A stretch of 64,000 nucleotides of DNA from an uncultured Litoreibacter sp. (GTDB lineage Bacteria > Pseudomonadota > Alphaproteobacteria > Rhodobacterales > Rhodobacteraceae): positions 1 through 64,000 of the forward strand of contig CANLOU010000005.1 of assembly GCA_947492995.1 (NCBI GenBank). Reading direction: 5' to 3'. Below are positions 44,567 to 53,768 of this stretch, piece after piece. A program made the position numbers and the translations under genes. A model generated the notes under the pieces. The model was not told the DNA's origin and did not search any database. It saw nothing but the letters and a program-made list of their open reading frames with translations. How positions within the stretch are numbered: the stretch's first letter is position 1; each line of letters starts with the position of its first letter.

Positions 44567-45943
44567 CTAGTTTTCATCTTTCTGTGGTATTGGAATAAGC
44601 TCGGCAACAATAGCGTCGAAATCCTTGTCCAAATAGCTGCGCGCGCGCACCAGCAAAGTAGGGACGGGGCTGGTCGGCTCGTTGCCTCGAAAATAGTTCT
44701 CAACAGCCCTGATATGACCAGCAACATCGGCCCGTGTGGCCAAAACCGGCGGCTCGGGCTCCGGCTCGTCTTCGATGGCCACGCCGGGCGCTTCTTGTGA
44801 CAAGCTGCGCAGCCGCTCCATATTCAATGAAAATCCGGTTGCTGGCCCAAAATCGACGACGGCGCGGCGGGATTCCTCAGGCAGCAGCGTCTCAAGGGCC
44901 TCGATTAGCGGTTTGCCAATCAACAGCCGCGCTTGGGTGACCAGCAGCAATGCCGCAGACGAGGGCTCGCGGCGGCGCAAATACCCTTCAACTGCCATCA
45001 ATGTGACTTTCGCCGCATTTTGACCGCCAATTTCGCCAGCAGGGACCGCGTCACCAATCGCCGCGGCTTTCGCCACTGGCGCCGCGGGCGCAGCGCCGTC
45101 TTCCAGAACTGTCTCTTCGGCCTCTTCTTCGTCCTCAGCAGCCGCAGCGGCCCCCGCGCTGTCCCAAGCGTCAAGTTCGGGACGCGCCAGCCGGATCACA
45201 TCTTGGATCTGAGCGATCACTGCCAGCAAGTCTTCAAAGTTCAACGACATCGGCTTGTCGGGATGCGCCTTGCATGCACGTTTGATGCGGTCCAGCCCGT
45301 CAGCTGCGCGGGTCAGGTCGGCCTGCGTCTGGGTCACTTTCGCTTTGTTCCCGTCCGCCTTCAGTTCGTCCAGAATTTCGGAGCTGCTCGCCTCGGCCTC
45401 AGAGGTGCGGGCCGTCACGGCCCCTGTCGCCACTTGATAGTTGCGGAAGGTCACATCGGGCTGACCAGTCAGCGAAAGGTACTGCAACGGGATAACCGTC
45501 GTTACCGGCGTCGTCAGATTGTCAATTGCGCCGCGTCGATCACTGTTGGACTTTTCCACGGTGGGGTGAACATCGTCAGGAAATGTATCCAGCAGGTCAG
45601 CCATGCCCGCAATCGCATCGGCAAATCCGGTCACGCGCCCGGCAAGGATTTCCCACCGCGCCATCAGCGACAGAAGGCGCAGATCACGGGACTGCTTTAG
45701 CAGCGCGTCAATTGCGGCGCGTTCTTTCTTGATGTCGACGGATTTGGGATCAAACAGCTTGTCATCGCTGCCTTCTTCGCCTTCGCGGCCAATGCGCATA
45801 CCGGGCGTAAAATACCGCTCTGGCAAACGGCCTTCCGCTTCGAAGTAGTATTCGACAAACGCATCATCGTTGGTTTTGTCGAGGTCCGGCCCACAAGGCG
45901 CGTCCTCAGAAACGGGCTCTTTCAGCCAGTCCAATGCCATCAA
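44567..45943 (-). CDS. tssA: T6SS sheath-polymerisation factor TssA
   Basis: TssA-family protein of 458 residues with the N-terminal ImpA domain (LKEPVSEDAPCGPDLDKTND, residues 6-25; the EPVS-x-x-x-PCGPDL pattern is diagnostic). An acidic Ala-rich linker (about 270-300) precedes a C-terminal region that differs among TssA classes. It coordinates baseplate, tail tube and sheath growth. A 77-bp gap separates it from tssB; a 109-bp gap with a perfect hairpin separates it from tagH. Confidence 0.9.
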   Translation of the reverse strand: MMALDWLKEPVSEDAPCGPDLDKTNDDAFVEYYFEAEGRLPERYFTPGMRIGREGEEGSDDKLFDPKSVDIKKERAAIDALLKQSRDLRLLSLMARWEILAGRVTGFADAIAGMADLLDTFPDDVHPTVEKSNSDRRGAIDNLTTPVTTVIPLQYLSLTGQPDVTFRNYQVATGAVTARTSEAEASSSEILDELKADGNKAKVTQTQADLTRAADGLDRIKRACKAHPDKPMSLNFEDLLAVIAQIQDVIRLARPELDAWDSAGAAAAAEDEEEAEETVLEDGAAPAAPVAKAAAIGDAVPAGEIGGQNAAKVTLMAVEGYLRRREPSSAALLLVTQARLLIGKPLIEALETLLPEESRRAVVDFGPATGFSLNMERLRSLSQEAPGVAIEDEPEPEPPVLATRADVAGHIRAVENYFRGNEPTSPVPTLLVRARSYLDKDFDAIVAELIPIPQKDEN

Positions 45944-46021
45944 CCAATTTCCCCTGCGCGCAAGCCGCCCTCAATACGAAGACCCATATTTCAAAGATTA
46001 ACCCTTTGAGTCAAGCAGTTG

Positions 46022-46044
46022 GGTGGAAACGACCCGTTTCCACC
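46022..46044. other. Perfect hairpin between tagH and tssA
   Basis: A 9-bp perfect inverted repeat GGTGGAAAC/GTTTCCACC with a 5-nt GACCC spacer lies eight bases after the tagH stop. No T tract follows on the minus strand. It could be a processing site, a stabilising hairpin, or an operator for tssA. Confidence 0.45.
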
Positions 46045-46052
46045 GCAATCTG

Positions 46053-47396
46053 TTAACCCTGATCTGGCCCAACCATGTCGGCATATGCCTTGGCAAAATG
46101 GAGCAAAAACTCGTCCAGGATGCCATTTTCATGCGGGTGCGTCTTCGCATCCCAGCGCGCCACATACGTGTCCCAGGCCTTGCCACGCTTGCCGCTGCCC
46201 AACACAGAGCCTTTCGTCGCATCTTCAATTGCCTCAGGCGCAAGGTCGCCCACAAGCTGCGCCAAAGCCGGCTGAATCGCGGCAAAGACGGCCGCCTGAT
46301 GAATGCGCACGTCACGCAAAGCCTCGGCCAAACCATCCGGACCGGTCAAAAAGCCGGCACGGAACTTCAAGAACATCGCTTCGATCGCTTGGTCCGCATC
46401 TGGCAGAAATTTGAGCGGGTTGTTGTCAGACCCGCGCCGTTCTGTGCGTTCGCCGCCGCGCGTGAAGTATTTGGCCTCCGCGCGCGATTGCAACATTGCC
46501 ATAACCTCTGCCGAAACAACGCGCAAAGATTGACCCAGCATCCGTGCAAGGTCTTCAGGCGGTACATCTCCGTAGGCGTCAGGCGACAGCCCGGCCCCCT
46601 CACAAAACGCCCGGACAATTTCGGATCCGCCGGTTGGTGCGGGGTTTGCATCGGGATGGATCGGGGCTGGCGCGGGCTGTCGGACAGATGGCGGTGCTTG
46701 TACCGGCGCCGCAACGGGCACTGGCATAGGTACCGACGGCGGAGCAACTGGGGCAACCCGGTCAGGCGTTGATGTGGGTGGCGTGGTATGTGGCGGCATT
46801 TGCACCGGGGCCGTTGTTGATGGCGACGGCGCACTTGGCGGCGCAACAATGGGAGCAGTTGGCGCCACCGGGGTAGAGGGCGGCGTCAGAACAGGCGTCG
46901 CAATAAAATCGTCAGCAAAGTCGTCAAACCGTAGTGCCGGGTCAGGCGGATTCGGGTCAATCGCATCATATGTGCCGCCTACGGCCCACGGGTCCGAGTC
47001 GTCTGACCCCCCGCCAGCGGCTCCACCCCCGGAGCCCCAAACATCGGTGGTTGGCGCGGGCGCAAAGTCCGGAGTCTGGGCAGCCTGAAGATGGGCCACG
47101 ATGATATAATGCCCCACCTGGAACCGCTCACCATGTTGTAACTGATGTGCGCCTTCAATGCGGTACCGCTGGCCTTGCAAGAACGTCCCATTGGTCGACA
47201 CATCGCGCAGCCAATACGTGCCGCCCTCAAAATTGACGTCAAAATGATGCCCTGAGATATGCTTGCTTGCATCCGGCAGCACCCAGTCCATCCCGCTGCC
47301 ACGCCCGACCTGACAACCTTGTCCGTTCAGCGCAATCTGCGCCGGGCCGCCATCTTCCAGGACGTCGTAGTTTTCGATCTGCAGTACAAGCGACAT
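46053..47396 (-). CDS. tagH: T6SS FHA-domain protein TagH (Fha)
   Basis: FHA scaffold protein, 447 residues. The N-terminal FHA domain (about 1-100) has phosphothreonine-binding residues in GRGSGMDWVLPD (31-42), KHISGHHFDV (45-54) and STNGTFLQG (67-75). A Pro/Thr/Val-rich linker (about 150-265) and a C-terminal TagH-type domain follow (FCEGAGLSPDAYG, LKFLPDADQAIEAMF). In the threonine-phosphorylation pathway Fha binds phosphorylated TssL or is itself phosphorylated by PpkA, promoting T6SS assembly. It lies downstream of the unknown gene at 48039. Confidence 0.9.
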   Translation of the reverse strand: MSLVLQIENYDVLEDGGPAQIALNGQGCQVGRGSGMDWVLPDASKHISGHHFDVNFEGGTYWLRDVSTNGTFLQGQRYRIEGAHQLQHGERFQVGHYIIVAHLQAAQTPDFAPAPTTDVWGSGGGAAGGGSDDSDPWAVGGTYDAIDPNPPDPALRFDDFADDFIATPVLTPPSTPVAPTAPIVAPPSAPSPSTTAPVQMPPHTTPPTSTPDRVAPVAPPSVPMPVPVAAPVQAPPSVRQPAPAPIHPDANPAPTGGSEIVRAFCEGAGLSPDAYGDVPPEDLARMLGQSLRVVSAEVMAMLQSRAEAKYFTRGGERTERRGSDNNPLKFLPDADQAIEAMFLKFRAGFLTGPDGLAEALRDVRIHQAAVFAAIQPALAQLVGDLAPEAIEDATKGSVLGSGKRGKAWDTYVARWDAKTHPHENGILDEFLLHFAKAYADMVGPDQG

Positions 47397-47427
47397 GGGT
47401 TCTTAATCATTCAAAACAGGAGTGGCG

Positions 47428-48039
47428 TTAATACACGCGATACAACGATTCCGCCATGTCGATAAACCGCGCCAACAAGATCGGCCGCCGCGACAAATCG
47501 GCTCGCGCCAGACAGCTTAGCACGCTTGAGTTGATTGATCGCGGCGCACGGTAATGCGGCACAGGGGCCGGATCGTTGGGCGCGATGGAGCCACCCGACC
47601 AACCAACCGCTAGCCCTAACATCACAGCTGGTGACCGAGCCTGCGCCCAAAGCGCGTCTTTCATGACCCGATGCCGCAGGTCTTGCGTAGGGGTCGAAAC
47701 CCATGCCCCAATCATCTCCAACAATTCGCGGTCCCGCCCATCCAGCACGTCTGGCATGCCGCGAAGACATTCATGCGCCCACCAGATCGCCATTTGCGGC
47801 AGGGCGGCAAAGGCTGTGTAAGTCACCGCTTCTTCGGGCGTAGTCGATGAGCGCAGCCGACCCATATAGATCATCGCGTCTTCGTTTTCCCGAGGCCGAT
47901 GCTGTGTAAGCTCCGCGAGTTGGGGCAGTGCTGCATACAGGTCTTGAGGCGTTTCATACCGCAATGCCCCCGCCGGAGGCCGCGTCTTATCCGCGTCATC
48001 TAACCCATGCAGGGATCCGGGAGGGATTGTTTTGTTCAT
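47428..48039 (-). CDS. T6SS-locus protein of unknown function upstream of tagH
   Basis: A 203-residue cytoplasmic protein from the ATG at 48039 (a TTG at 48054 is less likely; neither has a good ribosome site). I recall similar short proteins beside Rhodobacterales T6SS genes, but cannot name the family with confidence. It is Trp- and Ala-rich (MAIWWAHECLRG, AWVSTPTQDLRHRVMKDALWAQA) and appears helical. A DADKTRPP stretch near the N-terminus faintly recalls the TssL threonine motif. It opens the left-facing T6SS operon, 31 bases before tagH. Confidence 0.65.
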   Translation of the reverse strand: MNKTIPPGSLHGLDDADKTRPPAGALRYETPQDLYAALPQLAELTQHRPRENEDAMIYMGRLRSSTTPEEAVTYTAFAALPQMAIWWAHECLRGMPDVLDGRDRELLEMIGAWVSTPTQDLRHRVMKDALWAQARSPAVMLGLAVGWSGGSIAPNDPAPVPHYRAPRSINSSVLSCLARADLSRRPILLARFIDMAESLYRVY

Positions 48040-48187
48040 AAAGGGGCAACCCAAAATTCAACGAATGCAATGCGATACGGGCGCAACATTCCTTGCAAGC
48101 GGCCCTCACGTCAAGGTTAACTGCCTGTAAAGCTCTATTAACAACATAATCTTCCTTATCAGCGCGGTATTGAGCCTGAGGCGCGCG

Positions 48188-49267
48188 CTACTTATCCCCG
48201 ACAGGGAACGGAACCCGACCGGGGATACGCGCCCTGTTGAATTCGCGCAGGCGCGCAAAGACGTCGACGCCCAATTGCCGATAGACATCGAGGATGTCGA
48301 CCAACACCCAGTTTTCGCGAATCTTGCCGTTTTCGATGCGCCAAAAGTCAAGCGACTTCATGGTGATCCGCTTGCCCGCAGGCGCAATCCCCATCCAGCC
48401 GTCATTGGTCACCGTCTGGATCATGTCGGGCCAGCCTGTGACGGCGGCATAGGACGCGTCGCCGAAGAAATGGGTGGTGACCTCCTCCGCGTTTTGTCCC
48501 CTGTCCGGCATGGCGCTTAGAAATGGGATCTGGTGCCAGTTGCGAAACCCCGCAATGCCGCGCGATGTGCCGATGCCAGCGGGGCCGTACCAATTCATCC
48601 GATCATGCCAAAACCGCGGCATGTCCATCACCTCTGGTCCGCCTTGCGACGGGTGCTTTGTCATGTGATCCAGCATGGCGACGATATGCGCACACGAGGC
48701 CTCTGCCCGGTCCTTGTCCCATGGGCCGGGCACGATACCGTCATGTGTCGCAGGCCCCGGAACGCAAAATTCCAACCCCAGAGAGGGGGCCATTGGCCAT
48801 GCGTTCGCCTGCATCATGACCTCGGGGATGTCCCACAAGGTCTGAATTTCAACAACGCGGCCTTCCTCAAACCGGTAGAATTCATGAAAGCGCATATGGG
48901 TCAAATGCCCCGTGGGCGGGATGTCGAGCCATGGGCCCGCAAAGGTGCCGACATAATGCCCGCCGCATCCAATCCAGTCGTTGCCCTGTTCCGTGCGCCC
49001 GCCCATCACAATCCAATCACGTCGTTCCAGATCGGGCATTGCGTCAAAAAGCGGAGCGTAGCAGGTCTCATACAGCTCGACTGGGCCAGTCAAATCGCCA
49101 AGAGGATGGGGCATATGCACGACCGCATCGGGGGCCAAGGCGCGCAGCAGGGCGGCCCGCACCGCGTCCGCATGGAAATCCACCATCGCCTGACGCAGCT
49201 GGGCAATGACGGCCTTGTTGCCGGTGTGAACGTCCGTTGCGGCTTGGTCGAGATGGTCGGTGCTCAT
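48188..49267 (-). CDS. Tandem SnoaL/NTF2-like two-domain protein
   Basis: A 359-residue protein made of two SnoaL-like (NTF2-fold) domains: about 20-165 (DAVVHMPHPLGDLTG, MRFHEFYRFEEGRVVEIQ) and about 205-345 (MNWYGPAGIGTSRG, LDFWRIENGKIRENWVLVDI). This fold binds small hydrophobic or polar metabolites and includes cyclases, isomerases and hydratases; the reaction is unknown here. The ATG at 49267 has AGGG upstream; a longer TTG start is unlikely. It follows the oxidoreductase gene after about 130 bases and may belong to the same catabolic unit. Confidence 0.75.
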   Translation of the reverse strand: MSTDHLDQAATDVHTGNKAVIAQLRQAMVDFHADAVRAALLRALAPDAVVHMPHPLGDLTGPVELYETCYAPLFDAMPDLERRDWIVMGGRTEQGNDWIGCGGHYVGTFAGPWLDIPPTGHLTHMRFHEFYRFEEGRVVEIQTLWDIPEVMMQANAWPMAPSLGLEFCVPGPATHDGIVPGPWDKDRAEASCAHIVAMLDHMTKHPSQGGPEVMDMPRFWHDRMNWYGPAGIGTSRGIAGFRNWHQIPFLSAMPDRGQNAEEVTTHFFGDASYAAVTGWPDMIQTVTNDGWMGIAPAGKRITMKSLDFWRIENGKIRENWVLVDILDVYRQLGVDVFARLREFNRARIPGRVPFPVGDK

Positions 49268-49400
49268 GGTCTTACCCTGTGGCTGCGCCAGAGCTCTGGC
49301 TGCCGACAATTGAACGTTGAAAGAAGAAGCGGTGCAACCGCTAACGCAAGGGGTGCCGCGACGCGCTTGGTTTTTCGCCGGTCTACCTTGGCGAGCCGCC

Positions 49401-50741
49401 TTACAGTTCCGCGCCCGCTTTCATTTCCTGCCACTTGAGCACGGCTGTTGCGCCCGCCCTTGCGATGAGGGCTGGCGGCAGTTTCGTGGGTTGCGGTGCG
49501 CTAAGGGCGCGGTCGAGGCGGGCGGAGCGCGTTTGAGTTGCCAGCTCAGCGGCGAGCAGGCCCGACAGCGTGCCGCGCGTGGTCCCAAGACCGTTTTGGC
49601 AACACGCCGCGTAAAGGCTGTTTTCAAGCTCGCCCACCACGCTGACGTTGTTTCGGCTCAGGCAAAGGCGTCCGCCCCAGCGGTACTGCATTTCGACCTG
49701 CCCCAGCATCGGGAAGCGCGCCCGGAAGGCGCGGTCATGGTCGCGGGCCACTGATGTGATGCGCCGGTCGGTGACCTCCATGCTTGGGTCAAACGTGAAG
49801 CGGTTGCGTATGAGAATTCGGTCGCCTTCAGCACTTTGGATGCGGCGCACGGTTGTTCCCATTGGATCGGCGGGGGTTATCCCCCAAACCGCCGCGCCGC
49901 CAAGCTTTGCGGTCTCGGCCTCGGTCAACGCCCGTGTCATGGATGCATAGGTGAAGACATGCATCAGCCGGTTCTGCATGTAGCCAAAGCTGTTGAGATG
50001 GCCGTTGACCGCCAGAATAACCTTCTTGGCTGTCACCGACCCCTTCGGCGAAAAGGCGGTCCACGCCCCATCACACGCCAGCCCCGTCACAGGGCTGTTT
50101 TCAAAGATTTGCACACGGTTTGACGCAAGCCCATTGGCCACCCCGCGCACAAAGGCGGCTGGCTGGATGATCGCGGTTCCAGCTGTGTAAAGCCCGCCGC
50201 GATAATAATCGGTGCCGGTTAGATCCTTCATGGCCTTGGCGTCCAGCAACTCGTGCGCCTCGCCCATCGCGCTGAGATGCGCGGCGTGTTCACGGTTGTG
50301 GCTTTCGCCCTTTGCCGTGGCTGCGCCGTTGACCTTGCCGCTAAGTGCGAAAACATCCGATCCCAGCCCGAATTCGGTCGCCATTTCGGCGGCGAAGGCA
50401 ATGGCGTGCCGGTTGTCAGAAGTCAGCTGCAGGTCATCATCCAAGGCACCGCCATAATCGGACGACGCCAGATCATGCGGCAAATCAATCATGAAACCGG
50501 AATTACGGCCCGCCGGGCCTTCGGCCACGCGCCGCGCGTCCAGCACCACAATCCGGTCGGTGGGGCACAGTTGTGACAGGCGTCGGGCAGCGGCGAGGCC
50601 CGCAAAGCCCGCGCCGATCACCAACCAATCCGCGCTGACATGGTCTTCAAGCAGCCTTGGCGGGGCGGCATCCGCTAGCAAGCAGTTCCAAGCCGCGGGG
50701 CCGGGGTCAATTGGAAGCTTGCTGACGCGGGTCGGGCGCAT
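49401..50741 (-). CDS. FAD-dependent amine/amino-acid oxidoreductase (DAO family)
   Basis: A 446-residue flavoprotein of the D-amino-acid oxidase/sarcosine oxidase superfamily. The FAD-binding motif VIGAGFAGLAAARRL (about 41-55) follows a 35-residue leader found in the family's GlpD/PuuB-like branch. EGPAGRNSGFMIDLPHD and a C-terminal GGRLCLSRNNVSVVG agree with that. It would oxidise a secondary amine or N-methyl amino acid. It lies one base after the mttB-like gene, so it may act on the product of demethylation. Confidence 0.83.
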   Translation of the reverse strand: MRPTRVSKLPIDPGPAAWNCLLADAAPPRLLEDHVSADWLVIGAGFAGLAAARRLSQLCPTDRIVVLDARRVAEGPAGRNSGFMIDLPHDLASSDYGGALDDDLQLTSDNRHAIAFAAEMATEFGLGSDVFALSGKVNGAATAKGESHNREHAAHLSAMGEAHELLDAKAMKDLTGTDYYRGGLYTAGTAIIQPAAFVRGVANGLASNRVQIFENSPVTGLACDGAWTAFSPKGSVTAKKVILAVNGHLNSFGYMQNRLMHVFTYASMTRALTEAETAKLGGAAVWGITPADPMGTTVRRIQSAEGDRILIRNRFTFDPSMEVTDRRITSVARDHDRAFRARFPMLGQVEMQYRWGGRLCLSRNNVSVVGELENSLYAACCQNGLGTTRGTLSGLLAAELATQTRSARLDRALSAPQPTKLPPALIARAGATAVLKWQEMKAGAEL

Positions 50742-50742
50742 C

Positions 50743-52293
50743 TCAATGATCCTGATTTAACGCATCTGCTGCGGGGATCTCGCGTTCGCGCCGGGCGATG
50801 TAGTCCAGCAGGGCCTCATCCACCGCCACATCCAGCTTGGGTTCCTCATACTCGTTGAGAAGGTCGCGCACCCGTTGCAAGGCGCGCTCATTGATCTCGA
50901 CCGCGCCGTCGGCCTGCCATTGCTCGATGGAGTTGTTGTCGAACATCTCGGGCATGAAGAACGCCTGCTGAAAATTCTCCAACGTATGGGGGTGGCCCAG
51001 ATAATGACCGCCCGGCCCTACGTCACGCACCGCCTGCAGCGCCGCGTCGAAGTCATCCCATTTGATGCCCGACACCATCCGGTGACCCATCGCGCATTGT
51101 TCCGCATCGACCACAAACTTGGCCATGGAGCAATGCATGCCGGCTTCGTTCCATCCGGCGGAATGCCAGATGTAATTGGCCCCCGACATCAGCACCGCCA
51201 TCATGGTGCTGGCGCTTTCATACCCCGCTTGCGCGTCAAAGGTCTTTGACCCGCCCAACGTGTTCGAGGTGCGCCACGGCACATCATAAAACCGCGCCAT
51301 CTGGCCGATCATCATGTTCATCAGGCTGATTTCGGGAGTCCCCGCCATGGGCGCGCCGGATTTCATCGACACTGTCGCCAGATAATGCCCGTAAATCGCG
51401 GGCGTGCCCTGTCGCACCACCTGCGTGTAGGCAAGACAGCTGAGGGCTTCGGCGTTCACCTGTGCCACGGTTGGCGCGACGCTTGCCGGCGTGTTCGCCC
51501 CGCCCAGCACAAACGGAGAGCACAGGATTGGCTGGTTGTATTTCGCAAAAGCCCTGAGCGCGCCCAGCATGGTTTCGTCCCAGACCAGCGGCGAGTTGCC
51601 GTTGCAGTTTCCGGTCACCACCGGGTTGTTCATCATGAAGTCGCGGCCAAACAGGATCGCGCACATCTCCATCACGTCTTCGGCGTTTTTCGGGCTGGTG
51701 GTCATGCCCATGAATGTTTTGTCGGAATGTTTCATCGACGAATAGGTGATCCGCAGATGCCGCTGGCTGATCGGGTGGTCGTAGGGCTCGACGATATGGT
51801 GGGCCGAGGAATGGATCGCGGGCAGCATATGGCTGAGCTTGTGGAAGTTTGCGAGGTCTTCCAGCGTCGGGTTGCGGCGCACATCGTCCATGTCGCGCAG
51901 ATAGGGCGCGCCCGTCATGGGCACAAAGATCGAATGATCGTTGCCGAAGGGCAGGTTGTTGGCCGGGTTGCGGGCGGTGTAGGTGAAGGCCGACGGGATC
52001 GTCTTTATCAACTCGCGCACAAGGCCACGGTCCAGATGCACGGTTTCGCCGCGCACATCAGCGCCTGCGCGCTTCCAGTCTGCCAAGGCGATGGGGTCGC
52101 GAAACACCACGCCCACATCTTCCAGGATGGACATCGAGGCATCGTCGATCTTTTCGATCTTCTCGGGGCTCATGGGTTCGACCAACGGGATGCCGCGCTT
52201 GAGCGCCGGCAGCATTTTCACATCACGCTGCTGACGGACGGCTTTGCGCGCACCGCGGCCCCGGCGGACCTTTCCGACGGCGTCAACGCTCAT
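50743..52293 (-). CDS. MttB-family (trimethylamine methyltransferase-like) protein, non-pyrrolysine
   Basis: A 516-residue MttB superfamily member. LSHMLPAIHSSAHHIVEP, GNCNGNSPLVWDETMLGAL, CSPFVLGGANTPASVAPTVAQ and the C-terminal GGHYLGHPHTLENFQQAFF are typical. It has full length without an internal amber codon, so it is a non-pyrrolysine member like the glycine-betaine or proline-betaine methyltransferases of anaerobes, which pass a methyl group to a corrinoid protein. No corrinoid protein or activase gene is in the window. Overlap with the aldehyde dehydrogenase (ATGA) places it inside a catabolic operon. Substrate unknown; a quaternary amine is likely. Confidence 0.88.
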   Translation of the reverse strand: MSVDAVGKVRRGRGARKAVRQQRDVKMLPALKRGIPLVEPMSPEKIEKIDDASMSILEDVGVVFRDPIALADWKRAGADVRGETVHLDRGLVRELIKTIPSAFTYTARNPANNLPFGNDHSIFVPMTGAPYLRDMDDVRRNPTLEDLANFHKLSHMLPAIHSSAHHIVEPYDHPISQRHLRITYSSMKHSDKTFMGMTTSPKNAEDVMEMCAILFGRDFMMNNPVVTGNCNGNSPLVWDETMLGALRAFAKYNQPILCSPFVLGGANTPASVAPTVAQVNAEALSCLAYTQVVRQGTPAIYGHYLATVSMKSGAPMAGTPEISLMNMMIGQMARFYDVPWRTSNTLGGSKTFDAQAGYESASTMMAVLMSGANYIWHSAGWNEAGMHCSMAKFVVDAEQCAMGHRMVSGIKWDDFDAALQAVRDVGPGGHYLGHPHTLENFQQAFFMPEMFDNNSIEQWQADGAVEINERALQRVRDLLNEYEEPKLDVAVDEALLDYIARREREIPAADALNQDH

Positions 52294-53768
52294 CCGACAT
52301 TATCCCCGTCGCAAGGGTCGCTGAGGTCGATCCAGATCGTTTTGAGTTCGGTAAACTGGTCATGTGCGTGGACACCATTGTCGCGCCCGCCAAACCCGGA
52401 CTGCTTGTAGCCCCCGAATGGCGTGGCGATATCGCCCTCGCCGTAACAATTCACGGTCACGGTGCCTGCGCGAATATCGCGCGCAGCGCGGATCGCTTTG
52501 CGCGTGTTGGCGGTGAAGACGCTGGCGGCCAGCCCGTATTCGGTCTGGTTGGCCACGGCGACTGCTTCGTCATTGCTGGCCACTTCGATGACGCTGAGAA
52601 CCGGGCCGAAGATCTCGTCCCGCGCCTTTGGGTCGTCTTTCCCAACGTGATAGATCACCGGCGTGACGTATGGCCCGTCACCCTTGTCCGCCTTGTCGAG
52701 GTAGCCACGCACTTTGGCGCAATGCTCCGCATCAATCAGCGCGCCAATATGGGTGCCGGGGTCCAGCGGGTCGCCGGTTTTCCAGTTCCGCAGGCGGGCC
52801 TCGATCTTTTCCAACAGCGCTGGTTTCACGGCCTGATGCACAATCAGCCGCGACGTGGCGGAGCAGTTCTGACCCGCGTTCCAAAACGCGGCGTTGACCA
52901 CGTGTTCGGCCACATGGTCCAGGTTTTCGGCATCGTCAAACACGACTGCTGGGTTTTTGCCGCCGCATTCCAGCACAACCTTTTTGAGGTTGCTGTCGGC
53001 GGCGTAACGCAAGAACCGTTTGCCGGTCTCGGTGGAGCCGGTGAAGCTGACCATATCAACGTCATTATGCATCCCAAGCGGCTGGCCCACGGAGGGACCA
53101 TCGCCCGGCAAGACCTGCAGCACCCCGCGTGGAATGCCCGCGTCATGGGCAAGTTCGGCCACGCGCAAGGCCGTCATCGACGTCTGCTCTGCCGGTTTCA
53201 CGATAACCGAGCAGCCCGCCGCAAGCGCCGGGCCGATCTTCCATGCCAGCATCATCAGCGGGAAATTCCATGGCAGCACGGCGCCGACCACCCCAATGGG
53301 TTCGCGCACAATCATCGAGATAGCGTCGTCGCCGGTTGGGCTGGTTTGGTCATAGATCTTGTCTATGGCCTCGGCGTGCCACTTGATGCAGTGAATGGTC
53401 TCCGGGACGTCGATGGTCTCGCAATCCAGGATGGGCTTGCCGCTTTCAAGGCTTTCCATCACGGCCAGCTCGCGCCGGTTGCGGGTGATGAGTTTGCACA
53501 GCCGGATCAGAACGTCCTTGCGCTCGGACGGGTGCAGTTTTGACCACCGCCCCTGATCGAACGCTTCGCGGGCTTTTGTGACGGCAAAATCGACGTCTTC
53601 GCTGTTGCAGCCTGCAATTTCCACAAGCGCCTCGCCCGTGGCAGGATTTGTCGTCGTGAACGGCGCGCCTTTGCCGCGCTGGAACTTGCCGTCGATAAAG
53701 GGGGTGCGCGGAAAGTCGAGGTCCTGGGCGATTGCCTTGTATTCGCCATGGGTCAAAAGATCGCTCAT
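52290..53768 (-). CDS. NAD(P)-dependent aldehyde dehydrogenase
   Basis: A 492-residue ALDH superfamily enzyme oxidising an aldehyde to an acid. LPWNFPLMM (165-173), SFTGSTETGK (241-250), catalytic Glu267 in VLECGGKNP and nucleophile Cys302 in GQNCSATS are all intact. The closest feel is betaine-aldehyde or gamma-aminobutyraldehyde type. It is coupled by overlaps to both the dapA-like and mttB-like genes. It may handle a semialdehyde made by the dapA-like lyase. Confidence 0.92.
   Translation of the reverse strand: MSDLLTHGEYKAIAQDLDFPRTPFIDGKFQRGKGAPFTTTNPATGEALVEIAGCNSEDVDFAVTKAREAFDQGRWSKLHPSERKDVLIRLCKLITRNRRELAVMESLESGKPILDCETIDVPETIHCIKWHAEAIDKIYDQTSPTGDDAISMIVREPIGVVGAVLPWNFPLMMLAWKIGPALAAGCSVIVKPAEQTSMTALRVAELAHDAGIPRGVLQVLPGDGPSVGQPLGMHNDVDMVSFTGSTETGKRFLRYAADSNLKKVVLECGGKNPAVVFDDAENLDHVAEHVVNAAFWNAGQNCSATSRLIVHQAVKPALLEKIEARLRNWKTGDPLDPGTHIGALIDAEHCAKVRGYLDKADKGDGPYVTPVIYHVGKDDPKARDEIFGPVLSVIEVASNDEAVAVANQTEYGLAASVFTANTRKAIRAARDIRAGTVTVNCYGEGDIATPFGGYKQSGFGGRDNGVHAHDQFTELKTIWIDLSDPCDGDNVG

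Noticed and set aside
16840-48039. Contractile phage tail or prophage instead of T6SS
   Set aside because: TssK, TssL, TssM, ClpV, TagF, PpkA/PppA and TagH are T6SS-specific; there are no capsid, terminase or integrase genes.
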